From: an uncultured Bacteroidales bacterium
GTDB taxonomy: Bacteria; Bacteroidota; Bacteroidia; Bacteroidales; UBA932
NCBI GenBank assembly: GCA_934667175.1
Contig: CAKULN010000012.1
Span: 10,183-74,182 of the forward strand
Length of the DNA stretch: 64,000 nucleotides
Reading direction: 5' to 3'
In this document: positions 1 through 9,987 of the stretch, piece after piece
How the letters are laid out: each line of letters starts with the position of its first letter
Position numbering within the stretch: the stretch's first letter is position 1
Notes under the pieces: model-generated
Databases searched by the model: none
The model's input: only the letters and a program-made list of their open reading frames with translations
Told to the model about the DNA's origin: nothing
Made by a program: the position numbers and the translations under genes

Positions 1-669
1 TCTATCACCGGAGCGATCAACCACACTGAGACTTACAGCAAATCGGTGGATCTTAGCAAAGCCGACTATGTCTTCTATGATCCGGAAGTCTTCAGTCTGG
101 CCAGCAACTATCCCGCTCCTTCAGCATCCATTCCTGCTGACAATTATCTAAAGACTTACTGCTATGGCTTGGGAACCGCATGGGCAATCTCCAAGACATC
201 TCCGTCATTCTTCATCTTCTCACCTGAAGGGGAGATGACAGCGAAAGCATTTGTAACTAACCAAGACAACATAGAGTCTCCGACAGGGAAACCGGCCTTC
301 AACTGCGCCAAGATCCCGGTAAGCTGGGTCAAGGACGGCGTCGAGATCTTCGACAACGCCAACATACAGAAATCCAACAAGAGGCTTCTTGACAGCATTG
401 ACGCCGGCTACGTAGGATTCAGCAACAAGAACGGCTACACCATCTACCGCAACGTAGACAAGGAGGCCACCGAGGCCCTCGCCGAGAACGAAGGCAAGCT
501 GGTCTACAACTACGCCGGCGGCACCTCTGACATCGAGGGTGGCTCGACCGATCCTTCCGGCATCGACGCCGAGGCATCCATCGCCAATGGGGCGCACATC
601 ATCTACAAGGACACCAACAACTCCAGGAACGACTTCCACCAGAGGAAGGTCGCTTCCATCAAGAAATAA
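1..669 (+). CDS. DUF4876-like exported protein, C-terminal part (5' end outside window)
   Basis: The frame is open from the first base, so the true start lies upstream; the GTG at 46 is only an internal codon. The visible 222 residues end with a DTNNSRNDF motif a few residues before the stop, which fits my memory of the C-terminal end of DUF4876 proteins. In Bacteroidales these sit between a TonB-dependent receptor and a DUF6850 barrel protein, as the next gene here suggests. The stop is 3 bases before the next start, so the two are almost certainly one operon. The biochemical role of DUF4876 is not established; a surface or periplasmic partner of the receptor is inference. The family call rests on the motif and gene order only. 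Confidence 0.6.
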   Translation, partial: SITGAINHTETYSKSVDLSKADYVFYDPEVFSLASNYPAPSASIPADNYLKTYCYGLGTAWAISKTSPSFFIFSPEGEMTAKAFVTNQDNIESPTGKPAFNCAKIPVSWVKDGVEIFDNANIQKSNKRLLDSIDAGYVGFSNKNGYTIYRNVDKEATEALAENEGKLVYNYAGGTSDIEGGSTDPSGIDAEASIANGAHIIYKDTNNSRNDFHQRKVASIKK

Positions 670-672
670 ATC

Positions 673-2298
673 ATGGGTTCAAGAATCCTTTCGTTCATAG
701 GATTGTTCATCCTCTCCGCTCTTCCGGCCTGGTCGCAGACCGAGGAGTGGAAGGATGAATATTCCCGTTTCACAGACCTCAGCCCTTGGGTGCGGTCTTC
801 CAATCCTGCCGGGATAGCGACCTTGCCGGTGGGCAAGATCTCAACCGTCAGGGCTGGACTTGAAAAGAAAGACGGAGGGTTGACGGACCTGCACGAAAGC
901 CGCGACTGCTTCAAGCCCAACCTGGAGGCGGCGTCCTACATTAGAGTCTCCGACCGGATCACCTTCTACGGCCGGATGGACTACAGCTATTTCAAAGGTA
1001 AGGACATGGGAGGACAGATCCTTATGGACCCTTACTACAACCCTGTCAATTTCCTCGAAAGCGTGGACACCACGACCGGGACGAAGACCTTGGAGGAATA
1101 CACCCTTGAGGGCGCGATGGCATATTCATTGAGTGACAGGCTCACGCTTGCCGGGAAGATAAATTTCCAGAGCGCTGACTATGCCAAGCGCAAGGATCCC
1201 AGATCGTACAACCAATGGATGGGCCTGGACGCCTCGGTGGGCGCGAGATATTCATTGGCGAGCGGAAAAGGGACTTTCGGAATCAGTCTCAACTACACCA
1301 AGACGATCGAGACCGTCGCAGAGAAACTCTTCGGCACACTCGACAGGCAGTACTACTGTCTGGTGGACTACGGCGGAAGTTTCGGCAAGGTTGAGATCAT
1401 CGACGGGGACAACGGCTACCTTTCTGTCTCCAATGAGCGCCCGATGTTCAACCAGTTCTTCGGAGGAAGCGCGCAGGCCGGGTTCAAGGTCGGAAGTGTG
1501 AGCGCCTTCGTGGATCTGGGCGCAGCCTACCGCAAAGGCTATTTCGGAAAGAAGGCCAGCGGTTCCGTGCGGTTCTGCGACTTCGACGGAATGAGATACA
1601 GCCTTGGCACCAGGGTCTCGTTCAAAACCGGGAAGTTGCTCAACAAGATTGAAGGAAGCTGGAATATTATGACATCCCTCAACAAGGAAAACTCGTACAG
1701 GGTTTCCACACAGCCCGGCCAGAATCCTGAGATACAATATTTCGGAAGTCAAGAGGTTGGAGACAAGACCGTCGGACGCGTCAAGGCGAGGTACACAATT
1801 GAAAGGATGGCCGATGGACCAGCGGACATATTCAGACCGTCGCCTTGGGCCGCGTCACTCGGCTTCGAAAGGTTCGGCTTGAGCCAGACCGCCACATCAT
1901 ACCCATTCTACAGAAAGCAGAGGCTGGCGCAGAACACCATCAGCGCGATGGCTGTCAAGAACTTCCTGATGCGAAGCAATTTTCTGTCACTCTCATTGGG
2001 AGCAAGCTGCTCCTTTGCCGGAGATGATCTGAAAAACGAGGACGGGCAATATTCCTCCGCCACCGGCAACCCTCGCACCATTGACACTTACCTGAACAGG
2101 AACTTTGAATATTTCCACGCCTCCTCAGTCGGTGGCGATGTCTCGGTACGGTACACTTTGGTCAGAGCGACGAAAAAGCGGCATTATTCGGTGTTTGCCG
2201 ATCTGAGAGACAGTTACCGCCGTCTGACCTCGAATCCCGAATATCTCATCGGGAACTATAGAAACACAATCATATTCACAATAGGATGCAATTTTTAA
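673..2298 (+). CDS. DUF6850-like outer-membrane beta-barrel protein
   Basis: A 541-residue protein with a clear signal peptide (residues 1-22, ending in AWSQ). The rest shows alternating-residue segments typical of outer-membrane beta strands and ends in phenylalanine (IGCNF), as barrel proteins recognised by the BAM machinery do. Placement after a DUF4876-type gene fits the DUF6850 family. The start follows the upstream stop by 3 bases and the 3' end overlaps the next gene by 13 bases, so translation is probably coupled. Function unknown; export or uptake together with the neighbouring peptidases is inference. Confidence 0.6.
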   Translation: MGSRILSFIGLFILSALPAWSQTEEWKDEYSRFTDLSPWVRSSNPAGIATLPVGKISTVRAGLEKKDGGLTDLHESRDCFKPNLEAASYIRVSDRITFYGRMDYSYFKGKDMGGQILMDPYYNPVNFLESVDTTTGTKTLEEYTLEGAMAYSLSDRLTLAGKINFQSADYAKRKDPRSYNQWMGLDASVGARYSLASGKGTFGISLNYTKTIETVAEKLFGTLDRQYYCLVDYGGSFGKVEIIDGDNGYLSVSNERPMFNQFFGGSAQAGFKVGSVSAFVDLGAAYRKGYFGKKASGSVRFCDFDGMRYSLGTRVSFKTGKLLNKIEGSWNIMTSLNKENSYRVSTQPGQNPEIQYFGSQEVGDKTVGRVKARYTIERMADGPADIFRPSPWAASLGFERFGLSQTATSYPFYRKQRLAQNTISAMAVKNFLMRSNFLSLSLGASCSFAGDDLKNEDGQYSSATGNPRTIDTYLNRNFEYFHASSVGGDVSVRYTLVRATKKRHYSVFADLRDSYRRLTSNPEYLIGNYRNTIIFTIGCNF

Positions 2299-5114
2299 AA
2301 TCTCTTTTCGCAGCGTCGGCCACGTTGGCGTTGAGCGCTTTCAGTCTGGCCGCGCAGGTCCTGCCTTCCGACGGGCAGATCAGGACAGGGAAGCTTGACA
2401 ATGGCCTGACTTATTACGTCAGACACAACGCCAACCCTGCCGGGACAGCCGACTTTTACATAGTGCACAATGTAGGAGCACTCCAGGAGGATGACAACCA
2501 GAACGGTCTCGCTCATTTCCTTGAGCACATGGCGTTCAACGGAATCAAGCATTATCCCGGAAAAGAGATGCTTGAGTTTCTGGGAAGGAACGGTGTCCGC
2601 TTCGGAGCGAACGTGAACGCATTCACTTCCAGAAACGAGACATGCTACCACATCGACGGAGCGCCGGTTGCCAGAGAGAGTTTTGTGGACTCGCTGCTGT
2701 TGATCCTCCACGACTGGTCAGGCGACATTCTTTGCGAGCAGGATGAGCTTGATGACGAAAGAGGAGTGATCCGTGAGGAATGGCGAAGGGGCTTCGACTC
2801 ACGACGCACACTTTTCACCGCGCAGACTAATCTTGTCTACCAAGGTTCCAAGCAGACCAAGAGGACTGTTCTGGGATCCCTTGATGTGATCAACAACTTC
2901 AGGCGGGACGAGATCCTCGACTTCTACCACAAGTGGTACAGGCCTGATCTTCAGGCGATAATCGTGGTCGGAGACATCGATGCGGCACAAATGGAGAAAA
3001 AGATCCACAGCCAGTTCTCAGACATTTCCAAAACCGTGAATCCGACTCCTAAAGAGGTTTATCTCGCACCTGAGGCCGACGGACCGGTCTTCGAGAATCT
3101 GATCGATTCCTCTCTCAGTTTCACGGCCCTCAAGGTCTTCTACAGGATGCCTTATCCCGAACGTGAGATCCGGAACACGGAAGAGTTCTACAAGGATCTC
3201 TACATACGTGACATTCTCGCCAACGTGATGTCCGAGAGGATGAAAGAACAGATCCGCTCCGGCAAGGCGGAGCCTAAGTCAGCGGTGATGGTGAACTACG
3301 CCGAGTCCAGCGACTACTACGTTGACCTCTACACCATCCTATGCCGGAAAGACAGCGAATTGCTGCCTCTGATCGACTTCTACGCCAGAAACGAGAAGGC
3401 GATGATTGAATATGGAATCTCGGAGGCCGAGCTTGAGACGATGAAGATGACCGTCAGAAAGCGTTATCACCTTGACAAACCGCTCAACCCCGCGTCTGTC
3501 AGCAACGCCGATCTCGTGGCTGTCTGCCACAACAACTTTATCAGCGGAACGTCCCTGACAAATCCTGCTGAGCTTCGGGTGATCCAGAACAGGATCATCT
3601 CCGGGATAACATTGGACGATGTAAAGCCTTACATCGGCAAGGTGTTCTCACAGAGTGACAAGATCTACTCCTGGTTCGCCAACCCGAAAGACAAGGACAG
3701 AATCCCCTCTACGGAAGAGACCAAGGCAAGGCTTGCCAAGGCTTTCGCACAGGATGCGAAACCGAACTTCGTCACATTCAGAAAGGTTGACCTGAACGTG
3801 AACGCAGCCGAAGGCAAGATCGTCAAAGAAAAGGCAGTCAAAGGGTTGAATGGCAGCAAGGAATGGACACTGAGTAACGGAGCCAAAGTCTATTGGACTC
3901 CGGTCAACGACCCGAAAGTTACTCCAGACCTTTCGCTCCTTGTCTATTTCAACTCAGGCTACAACGCCCTGCCGCAGGACAGATTCGCCTCAGCCCTGTT
4001 CGCCGGAGAGTTCATCAAGACCAACGCCGGGTTCAGAGGAGCGTCAAGCGATGAGATCGCCAAGGTCCCGGAATGCAATGAAATCACAAGGTCTATCAGA
4101 ATCAGCGAACGGTTCGCCGGAATATTCATGTCCGCTCCCGCAAAGAAGGCCGAGAACGCCTTCCGCATAGCATCTCTCACAACCACAGACCCTTGCATGG
4201 GCAATGACAAGGTGTTGAAGCAGATGAAGGACAAGAAGCTGGAAGCCCTCGGCGAGCCAAAGAAAGACGCCGTCCGTTTCAACGAGGCCTGCGATTCGCT
4301 CATCTACGGCGACCATCCTTGGTCCGTGGACATAGACTCTTCGGCGGTCGAGGGGGTCGACATGACGCTCGTCGGGGAGATCTATCGCAGGGAGTTCAAT
4401 CCTTCGCTCGGAATGACAGTCTTCATCGCCGGCAATCTCGACGAATCTAAAGTCAAGGAATATGTCTGCAAGTACATCGCATCGATTCCGGACGGAGACA
4501 AGAGTGTAAAGAAGAGCAATGTCAAAGAGCGCGTCCCTGCTTTCAAGGGAGTGAGCGAGTTCTCAATGACAGGCAAGAAAGAGATCAATCCTTATACTCT
4601 CGTGTCAAGGATTTTCTCTTCCAAGGTCAAGCCTACGACAGAGAGCATAGCGGCTGTCGACTTTGTGGACTACATCCTTTCACAGCGTCTCCTCAACCAG
4701 ATCAGAGAGAAACGTGGCGGTACCTACACGATCAGATTCAGTTCAACGGTAAGTGTGCGTGAAAAGGGGCGCAGCGAGTCAGAGATCACTTTCAAGACCA
4801 GACCAGATCTGTACAAGGTGCTTGTAGGAGATCTTGATGACGTCATCTCTGGATTCAATGCCGAAGGCCCTACCGAGAAAGAGCTTGAAGAGGCACGGAC
4901 ATGGCTGATAAAGAACAATTTGGAGTCGAAAGCCAAGCGTTCCGAATCAATGTCGCACAGAAACTCCCAGGTGATGAACCTCATCAGGAACGGCATCGAT
5001 CCGAACGCTGACTGGGAAGCCGCCTACAGGAAAGTCTCCGCCGAGGATGTGCGCAAGGCGTCCGGAAAGCTTACCGGCGGAAACTCACTGACTGTCATTT
5101 ACACCGAAGAATAG
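2286..5114 (+). CDS. M16 family zinc metallopeptidase (insulinase/pitrilysin type)
   Basis: 942 residues with a signal peptide (1-24, ending LAAQ). The inverted zinc motif HFLEH (HxxEH) is at residues 77-81, followed about 75 residues later by the acidic segment expected to give the third zinc ligand (DDERGVIREEW). A second M16-like half follows, including the R-Y/F-type region near residue 800 (REKRGGTYTIR), so the usual two-domain clam-shell architecture is complete. The protein is expected in the periplasm, degrading peptides. Its start overlaps the end of the DUF6850 gene by 13 bases, and the S46 peptidase gene begins 7 bases after its stop, so the two peptidases probably act in one peptide-breakdown route. 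Confidence 0.9.
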   Translation: MQFLKSLFAASATLALSAFSLAAQVLPSDGQIRTGKLDNGLTYYVRHNANPAGTADFYIVHNVGALQEDDNQNGLAHFLEHMAFNGIKHYPGKEMLEFLGRNGVRFGANVNAFTSRNETCYHIDGAPVARESFVDSLLLILHDWSGDILCEQDELDDERGVIREEWRRGFDSRRTLFTAQTNLVYQGSKQTKRTVLGSLDVINNFRRDEILDFYHKWYRPDLQAIIVVGDIDAAQMEKKIHSQFSDISKTVNPTPKEVYLAPEADGPVFENLIDSSLSFTALKVFYRMPYPEREIRNTEEFYKDLYIRDILANVMSERMKEQIRSGKAEPKSAVMVNYAESSDYYVDLYTILCRKDSELLPLIDFYARNEKAMIEYGISEAELETMKMTVRKRYHLDKPLNPASVSNADLVAVCHNNFISGTSLTNPAELRVIQNRIISGITLDDVKPYIGKVFSQSDKIYSWFANPKDKDRIPSTEETKARLAKAFAQDAKPNFVTFRKVDLNVNAAEGKIVKEKAVKGLNGSKEWTLSNGAKVYWTPVNDPKVTPDLSLLVYFNSGYNALPQDRFASALFAGEFIKTNAGFRGASSDEIAKVPECNEITRSIRISERFAGIFMSAPAKKAENAFRIASLTTTDPCMGNDKVLKQMKDKKLEALGEPKKDAVRFNEACDSLIYGDHPWSVDIDSSAVEGVDMTLVGEIYRREFNPSLGMTVFIAGNLDESKVKEYVCKYIASIPDGDKSVKKSNVKERVPAFKGVSEFSMTGKKEINPYTLVSRIFSSKVKPTTESIAAVDFVDYILSQRLLNQIREKRGGTYTIRFSSTVSVREKGRSESEITFKTRPDLYKVLVGDLDDVISGFNAEGPTEKELEEARTWLIKNNLESKAKRSESMSHRNSQVMNLIRNGIDPNADWEAAYRKVSAEDVRKASGKLTGGNSLTVIYTEE

Positions 5115-5121
5115 ACTTTTG

Positions 5122-7212
5122 ATGAGAACATTAAGAATTATCATGACGGCTGTGGCGCTGACATTCAGTGTCACAGCTTTCGCCGATGAAGGGATGTGGA
5201 TGATCCAGGACATCAATGAGGCGTTGGAGAAGAACATGAGGGCGCGCGGTCTGAAGCTGGCCGCCAACGAGATCTACAATGACGAGGCTCCGGGGACCGC
5301 CGTGGCTGACGCCGTGGTGTCCATCGGATTCTATTGCACCGGAAGTGTGATCTCCGACCAGGGACTCATCATCACGAACCATCACTGCGCCTATTCAAAC
5401 ATCGCAAAACTCAGCACTCCCGAGCACAACTATCTGGAAGAAGGGTTCTGGGCCATGACAAGCGAGGAGGAGATTCCCATCGAGGGAGAGAAAGTATTCT
5501 TTCTAAAAAGAGTCTTCGATGTCACCGAAGAGGTGAAAGGACTCACCAAGGAACTCCGGGCCGCAGGCAAGCCGTTCGGCGGCAGGAAGATCAGTGCGAT
5601 GATGGAGGAGCGCTACAACAAGGCCACAGGACTGGAATGCATACTAAGCGGCATGTGGGCTGGTGAGAAGTATTATATGTCCGTCTACAAGACCTACACC
5701 GACCTTAGGCTCGTCGCCGCACCGCCGCAGAGCATCGGCTACTTCGGAGGGAATCAGGACAACTGGAGGTGGCCTCGTCACAACTGCGACTTCACCATCT
5801 ACAGGATCTACGAGGACGGAAAACCGGTGACGAGGGAGAAGAATCTGAAGATTTCTCTGAAGGGCTACAACCCAGGCTCGTTCACCATGGTCATCGGTTA
5901 CCCTGGAAAAACTGACCGTTACGCTTCCTCCGCCGAGATCAACTTTCAGGAGAAAGTCAGCCTTCCAGTGTCAAACTCCATAAGAGGTGGCCAGATGGAC
6001 ATCATCCGCAAATGGATGGACGCCGACCCCCAAGTCAGGATGAAATACTCGGATTGGTTCTTCGCGCTGAGCAACGTGCAGGAAAACAACGACGGCATGG
6101 TCAAATGCTACAGGAGATTCTGGGTAAAGGATGAGAAGATCGCCCAGGAGAGGGAAATGCAGAAATGGATCGACGCGGCTCCGAACCGGAAGGCGATGTG
6201 GGAGACTATGATCCCGGATCTTGAGAAGGCATATTCAGAAACGGAAAGCATCGAGAGGGACAAGGTCTTCTACCGCGAGACCATGTTCCGCGGGACCTAC
6301 ATCAACCGCTACCTCATGCGCGCCGGGAATTCATCAAGTCTGGAGAAAGCCAAGGAAACCTTGAGGCAAGGACTCGCCCAGACCGACGCCAGAGTGGAAA
6401 AGGAGCTTTTGGAATATGCCTGCAAAGAGTATTTCGACAACCTCGAGTCCTACTATTTCGGCAAGTTCCAGAACAAGATGCTGGACCGTTTCGGAAGCGA
6501 CTACAAGGCGATGGCTGAATATCTTTGGAGCAGAAGCGTGATTTCGTCACAGGAAAGGGTTGACGGGATCAATTCGGTTGACGAGATCAAGAACGATCCG
6601 CTGCGGAGATTTCTGGCCGACACACCGATAACAGTCTTCAACGAGAGACATGGAGAGGCAGCCAAGAGACAGAAAGCCAACCAGTTGGAGAAAGAGTACA
6701 AGAAAGCCCTCTATTGGATGAGACTGCACAAGGACGTGGAGCAGTACCCGGACGCGAACTCGACGATGCGCCTTTCATATGGGACCGTAGGTGGATTGCA
6801 ACCGAATGACGGAATCGTGTACAACTGGTACACGACACCAGCCGGCATTCTGGAGAAATACGACCCGTCCGACCACGATTACGATCTCACCCTCAGACAG
6901 AAAACCCTGCTTGAGAAAGGAAAGTGGGGCCGGTGGGGCTTCACCCTTGACGGAAAGAGGAATTCGATGATCGTGGACTTCATGACCGACAATGACATCA
7001 CTGGAGGAAACTCGGGCAGTCCGGTGCTGAACGCGAAAGGCGAGCTCATCGGATTGGCCTTCGACGGCAATCTCGAATCACTCGCCAGTGACGCCTCGTA
7101 CACCGAGGGCTACAATAAATGCATCAACACAGACATCCGTTATGTGATGTGGGTCCTTGACAAGTACGCCGGGATGAAGCGCATCATCAAAGAGCTGGAG
7201 TTCTGTAGATAG
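5122..7212 (+). CDS. S46 family dipeptidyl-peptidase (DPP7-type)
   Basis: 696 residues from the ATG at 5122 (a TTG one codon upstream is less likely). Signal peptide 1-21. The S46 catalytic triad is visible: His in TNHHC (about residue 88), Asp in RWPRHNCDF (about 223) and Ser in GGNSGSP (about 630). Family members remove dipeptides from the N-terminus of oligopeptides in the periplasm. The residue 18 positions after the catalytic Ser is Gly (AFDG), where I recall acidic-specific DPP11 enzymes have Arg, so a DPP7-like preference for hydrophobic P1 residues is inferred. It is the last gene of the run that starts before the window and is followed by a strong terminator. Confidence 0.9.
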   Translation: MRTLRIIMTAVALTFSVTAFADEGMWMIQDINEALEKNMRARGLKLAANEIYNDEAPGTAVADAVVSIGFYCTGSVISDQGLIITNHHCAYSNIAKLSTPEHNYLEEGFWAMTSEEEIPIEGEKVFFLKRVFDVTEEVKGLTKELRAAGKPFGGRKISAMMEERYNKATGLECILSGMWAGEKYYMSVYKTYTDLRLVAAPPQSIGYFGGNQDNWRWPRHNCDFTIYRIYEDGKPVTREKNLKISLKGYNPGSFTMVIGYPGKTDRYASSAEINFQEKVSLPVSNSIRGGQMDIIRKWMDADPQVRMKYSDWFFALSNVQENNDGMVKCYRRFWVKDEKIAQEREMQKWIDAAPNRKAMWETMIPDLEKAYSETESIERDKVFYRETMFRGTYINRYLMRAGNSSSLEKAKETLRQGLAQTDARVEKELLEYACKEYFDNLESYYFGKFQNKMLDRFGSDYKAMAEYLWSRSVISSQERVDGINSVDEIKNDPLRRFLADTPITVFNERHGEAAKRQKANQLEKEYKKALYWMRLHKDVEQYPDANSTMRLSYGTVGGLQPNDGIVYNWYTTPAGILEKYDPSDHDYDLTLRQKTLLEKGKWGRWGFTLDGKRNSMIVDFMTDNDITGGNSGSPVLNAKGELIGLAFDGNLESLASDASYTEGYNKCINTDIRYVMWVLDKYAGMKRIIKELEFCR

Positions 7213-7230
7213 GAACGTCCATAACTGAAA

Positions 7231-7265
7231 ACAGGGTGGCAAAAGTGATTTTGCCACCCTGTTTT
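7231..7265. terminator. Bidirectional rho-independent terminator between the S46 peptidase and clpB
   Basis: A 14-bp perfect stem (ACAGGGTGGCAAAA and its complement) closes a 4-base loop GTGA; T residues follow on the plus strand and A residues precede it. It lies between converging genes and can stop transcription from both. Confidence 0.85.
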
Positions 7266-7278
7266 CTTATCAAGCCTT

Positions 7279-9477
7279 TTATTTCTTCTTGTTGTTCAGG
7301 ATAATCTGACCACCGGCCACATCGACCTCGATGACGGAGTCCTTGTGGACTGTTCCGGCCAGAATCGCCTTCGCAAGCTGATTGACAAGCTCTCGCTGCA
7401 TCAATCTCTTGATCGGACGGGCACCGTATGCAGGATCGTAGCCAGTCGTGACCATGTGATCCTCAAAAGCCTTGGTGAACTCAATCGTGACACCCTCTTC
7501 AGCAAGTCTGTCGCGAAGCTGCTTCATCTGAATGTGAAGAATCTCACGGATGTCGTTCTGGGTCAACGGATCAAACATGATGATCTCATCGATACGGTTC
7601 AGGAATTCAGGTCTGACCGTGGTCTTGAGCACGTCCATCACCTTCTCCTTGCACTCATCCAAAAGCTCACGCCTTGTGGCTATCGCCCTCATCTCCTGAG
7701 TTGGATCAGCACCCGGCTGTCCCACGGCAGGAAGTCTGTCCATGTAGCCTTGGATGATGTCCGAGCCTACGTTTGAGGTCATGATCAGGATAGTGTTCTT
7801 GAAGTCCACCGTACGTCCCTTGTTGTCAGTCAGACGACCGTCGTCAAGAACCTGAAGCAGGACATTGAACACATCCGGATGCGCCTTTTCTATCTCATCC
7901 AGCAAGATGACGGAATAAGGTTTACGCCTTACAGCCTCGGTAAGCTGACCACCTTCATCATAACCGACGTATCCCGGAGGCGCTCCGACAAGACGGCTGA
8001 CGGTATGACGTTCCTGATACTCACTCATGTCAATCCTCGTGATCATGTTCTCGTCGTTGAACAGGAACTCGGCGAGAGCCTTGGCAAGCTCGGTCTTACC
8101 GACACCAGTCGTTCCCATGAAGAGGAACGAGCCGATAGGCCTTTTCTCGTTCGAAAGTCCGGCCCTGCTGCGACGAACCGCGTCAGCCACAGCCTGAATG
8201 GCCTGATCCTGACCGACAACCCTCTTGTGCAATTCACTTTCGATGCGGAGAAGTTTCTCCTTCTCGCTCTCAAGCATCTTCTGCACAGGGATTCCGGTCC
8301 ACTTGGCGACAACCTCGGCGATGTCCTGCGGCGTCACTGCCTCAGTGACAATAGGATCCTTGATCTCCGCCTGCTTCCGGGTCAGCTCGTCAATCTTCTT
8401 CTGAGCCTCGGCGATCTTGCCGTAGCGAAGTTCCGCGACCTTTCCATAGTCACCGGCCCTTTCGGCGGCCTGAGACTCTATCCTGTAGTCCTCAATCTTC
8501 TGACGCGCCTCCTGAAGTCCCGAAAGGATGCTTTTCTCATCATTCCAACGCTTCATCAAGGTCTCCCTCTCGGCCATCTTGTCGGAAAGTTCCTTCTGGA
8601 TCTTCTCGGACTTCAAAGATGTTCCCTCACGCTTGATGGCCTCCTTCTCGATCTCCAGCTGACGGATGTCGCTGTTCAGCTCGGCGATCGGCTCAGGGAC
8701 GGAGTTCATCTCCAGACGAAGCTTTGAGGCGGCCTCGTCCACAAGGTCGATGGCCTTGTCCGGAAGGAATCTGTTCGTGATGTACCTATGGGAAAGATTG
8801 ACCGCGGCGATCAACGCGTCATCCTCAATCTTGACACGGTGATGGTTTTCATATTTCTCCTTAAGACCTCTCAGTATGGCGATAGACTCTGCCGGTGTAG
8901 GCTCATCGACCAGAACCATCTGGAAACGTCTCTCAAGAGCCTTGTCAGCCTCGAAGTACTTCTGATACTCGTCAAGGGTAGTGGAACCGATGGTCCTCAG
9001 CTCACCTCTGGCCAACGCAGGTTTAAGAATGTTCGAGGCATCCATCGCACCGGAAGAACGCCCGGCCCCCACAAGGGTGTGGATCTCATCAATGAACAGG
9101 ATAATCTCTCCGGCGCTGTCAACGACTTCCTTGACAACCCCCTTAAGACGCTCCTCGAACTCGCCCTGGTACTTGGCGCCGGCGATCAAGGCACCCATGT
9201 CCAATGAATATACCTTCTTGCTCTTAAGGTTCTCCGGAACGTCGCCATCCACAATCTTCTGGGCTATGCCCTCCGAGATGGCTGTCTTACCGACACCCGG
9301 CTCACCTACAAGAATAGGGTTGTTCTTTGTTCTCCTGCTCAGAATCTGCAGGACCCTTCGGATCTCCTCATCCCTGCCGATGACAGGATCGAGTTTGCCT
9401 TTGGCGGCTTGTTCGTTGAGATCGACAGCGAACTTGGACAGAAACTCAAGTTTGTTGTTGCTATTGTTGTTTTCCAT
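7279..9477 (-). CDS. clpB: ClpB-type disaggregase without the N-terminal domain
   Basis: 732 residues, about 130-150 shorter than usual ClpB. The first Walker A (GEPGVGKT) is at residues 58-65, where full-length ClpB has it near 206, so the substrate-binding N domain is absent. Both AAA+ domains are intact: Walker B FIDEIH, second Walker A GTTGVGKT, second Walker B LLDEIEK. The long coiled-coil middle domain between them separates ClpB from ClpA/ClpC. It should work with DnaK in refolding aggregated proteins in the cytoplasm. The start is well supported because an AAGGAG ribosome-binding site, rare in this group, sits 12 bases upstream, and no N-domain reading frame is found further up. Confidence 0.92.
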   Translation of the reverse strand: MENNNSNNKLEFLSKFAVDLNEQAAKGKLDPVIGRDEEIRRVLQILSRRTKNNPILVGEPGVGKTAISEGIAQKIVDGDVPENLKSKKVYSLDMGALIAGAKYQGEFEERLKGVVKEVVDSAGEIILFIDEIHTLVGAGRSSGAMDASNILKPALARGELRTIGSTTLDEYQKYFEADKALERRFQMVLVDEPTPAESIAILRGLKEKYENHHRVKIEDDALIAAVNLSHRYITNRFLPDKAIDLVDEAASKLRLEMNSVPEPIAELNSDIRQLEIEKEAIKREGTSLKSEKIQKELSDKMAERETLMKRWNDEKSILSGLQEARQKIEDYRIESQAAERAGDYGKVAELRYGKIAEAQKKIDELTRKQAEIKDPIVTEAVTPQDIAEVVAKWTGIPVQKMLESEKEKLLRIESELHKRVVGQDQAIQAVADAVRRSRAGLSNEKRPIGSFLFMGTTGVGKTELAKALAEFLFNDENMITRIDMSEYQERHTVSRLVGAPPGYVGYDEGGQLTEAVRRKPYSVILLDEIEKAHPDVFNVLLQVLDDGRLTDNKGRTVDFKNTILIMTSNVGSDIIQGYMDRLPAVGQPGADPTQEMRAIATRRELLDECKEKVMDVLKTTVRPEFLNRIDEIIMFDPLTQNDIREILHIQMKQLRDRLAEEGVTIEFTKAFEDHMVTTGYDPAYGARPIKRLMQRELVNQLAKAILAGTVHKDSVIEVDVAGGQIILNNKKK

Positions 9478-9489
9478 ATATTTAGATTT

Positions 9490-9495
9490 CTCCTT
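9490..9495 (-). promoter_or_regulatory. Shine-Dalgarno AAGGAG of clpB
   Basis: AAGGAG on the minus strand, 12 bases before the clpB ATG. Strong Shine-Dalgarno sequences are unusual in Bacteroidota; this one fixes the short ClpB start. Confidence 0.7.
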
Positions 9496-9550
9496 TTAAG
9501 TCTTAGGACACTTCCGCTCGCGGCCCGCGCCGGTTCACGTGACGGCAAAC

Positions 9551-9583
9551 AAAAAACCGTCCGGTCCGAAGACCAGACAGTTT
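9551..9583 (-). terminator. Rho-independent terminator of the secG operon
   Basis: On the minus strand, CTGTCTGGTC and GACCGGACGG pair (two G-U pairs) around the stable tetraloop TTCG, followed by a run of six T. It lies 46 bases after the secG stop. Confidence 0.85.
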
Positions 9584-9628
9584 GAAGTCAAATTATGTTC
9601 CACAGCCCGAAGGCTGACAAAATGTCAG

Positions 9629-9976
9629 TTACTCCGCATTGGAATCCGCAGGAGCTTCCTGAGCCGGGTTAGCCTGCTGTACAGGAGCTGACGGGAACTC
9701 TGGCTGTGACGCGGTGTTCTCGATCTTCTCTGTCACGTCAACAACTGACACCGCCGTCCTTGTGGTGAACGAAGTGATGATGGAGACGACAAGGATGAAA
9801 GTGACAAGACCCCAGGAAACCTTCTCGAGGATGTCGGCGGTCTGTCTTACGCCAAGAGTCTGGTTGGCTGAAGTAAAGTTACTGGCCATTCCCTGTCCCT
9901 TGCCGTTCTGAAGCAGCACGACGAGGATAAGAAGGATCGCCGCGATGACAATAAAAACTGTTAGGAATGTAAACAT
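9629..9976 (-). CDS. secG: Preprotein translocase subunit SecG
   Basis: 115 residues. Two membrane segments (residues about 4-22 and 54-72) flank the conserved cytoplasmic loop QNGKGQGMASNF; the Ala/Pro/Glu-rich tail is typical of the longer Bacteroidota SecG. It is a small accessory subunit of SecYEG, helping protein export across the inner membrane. It is the last gene of an operon that also encodes LptE and a TPR-like protein, and a terminator follows. Confidence 0.93.
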   Translation of the reverse strand: MFTFLTVFIVIAAILLILVVLLQNGKGQGMASNFTSANQTLGVRQTADILEKVSWGLVTFILVVSIITSFTTRTAVSVVDVTEKIENTASQPEFPSAPVQQANPAQEAPADSNAE

Positions 9977-9987
9977 ATTCTTTAATT

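Noticed and set aside
5122..7212. Assignment of the S46 enzyme as acidic-specific DPP11
   Set aside because: Gly, not Arg, is found at the position I associate with acidic specificity.
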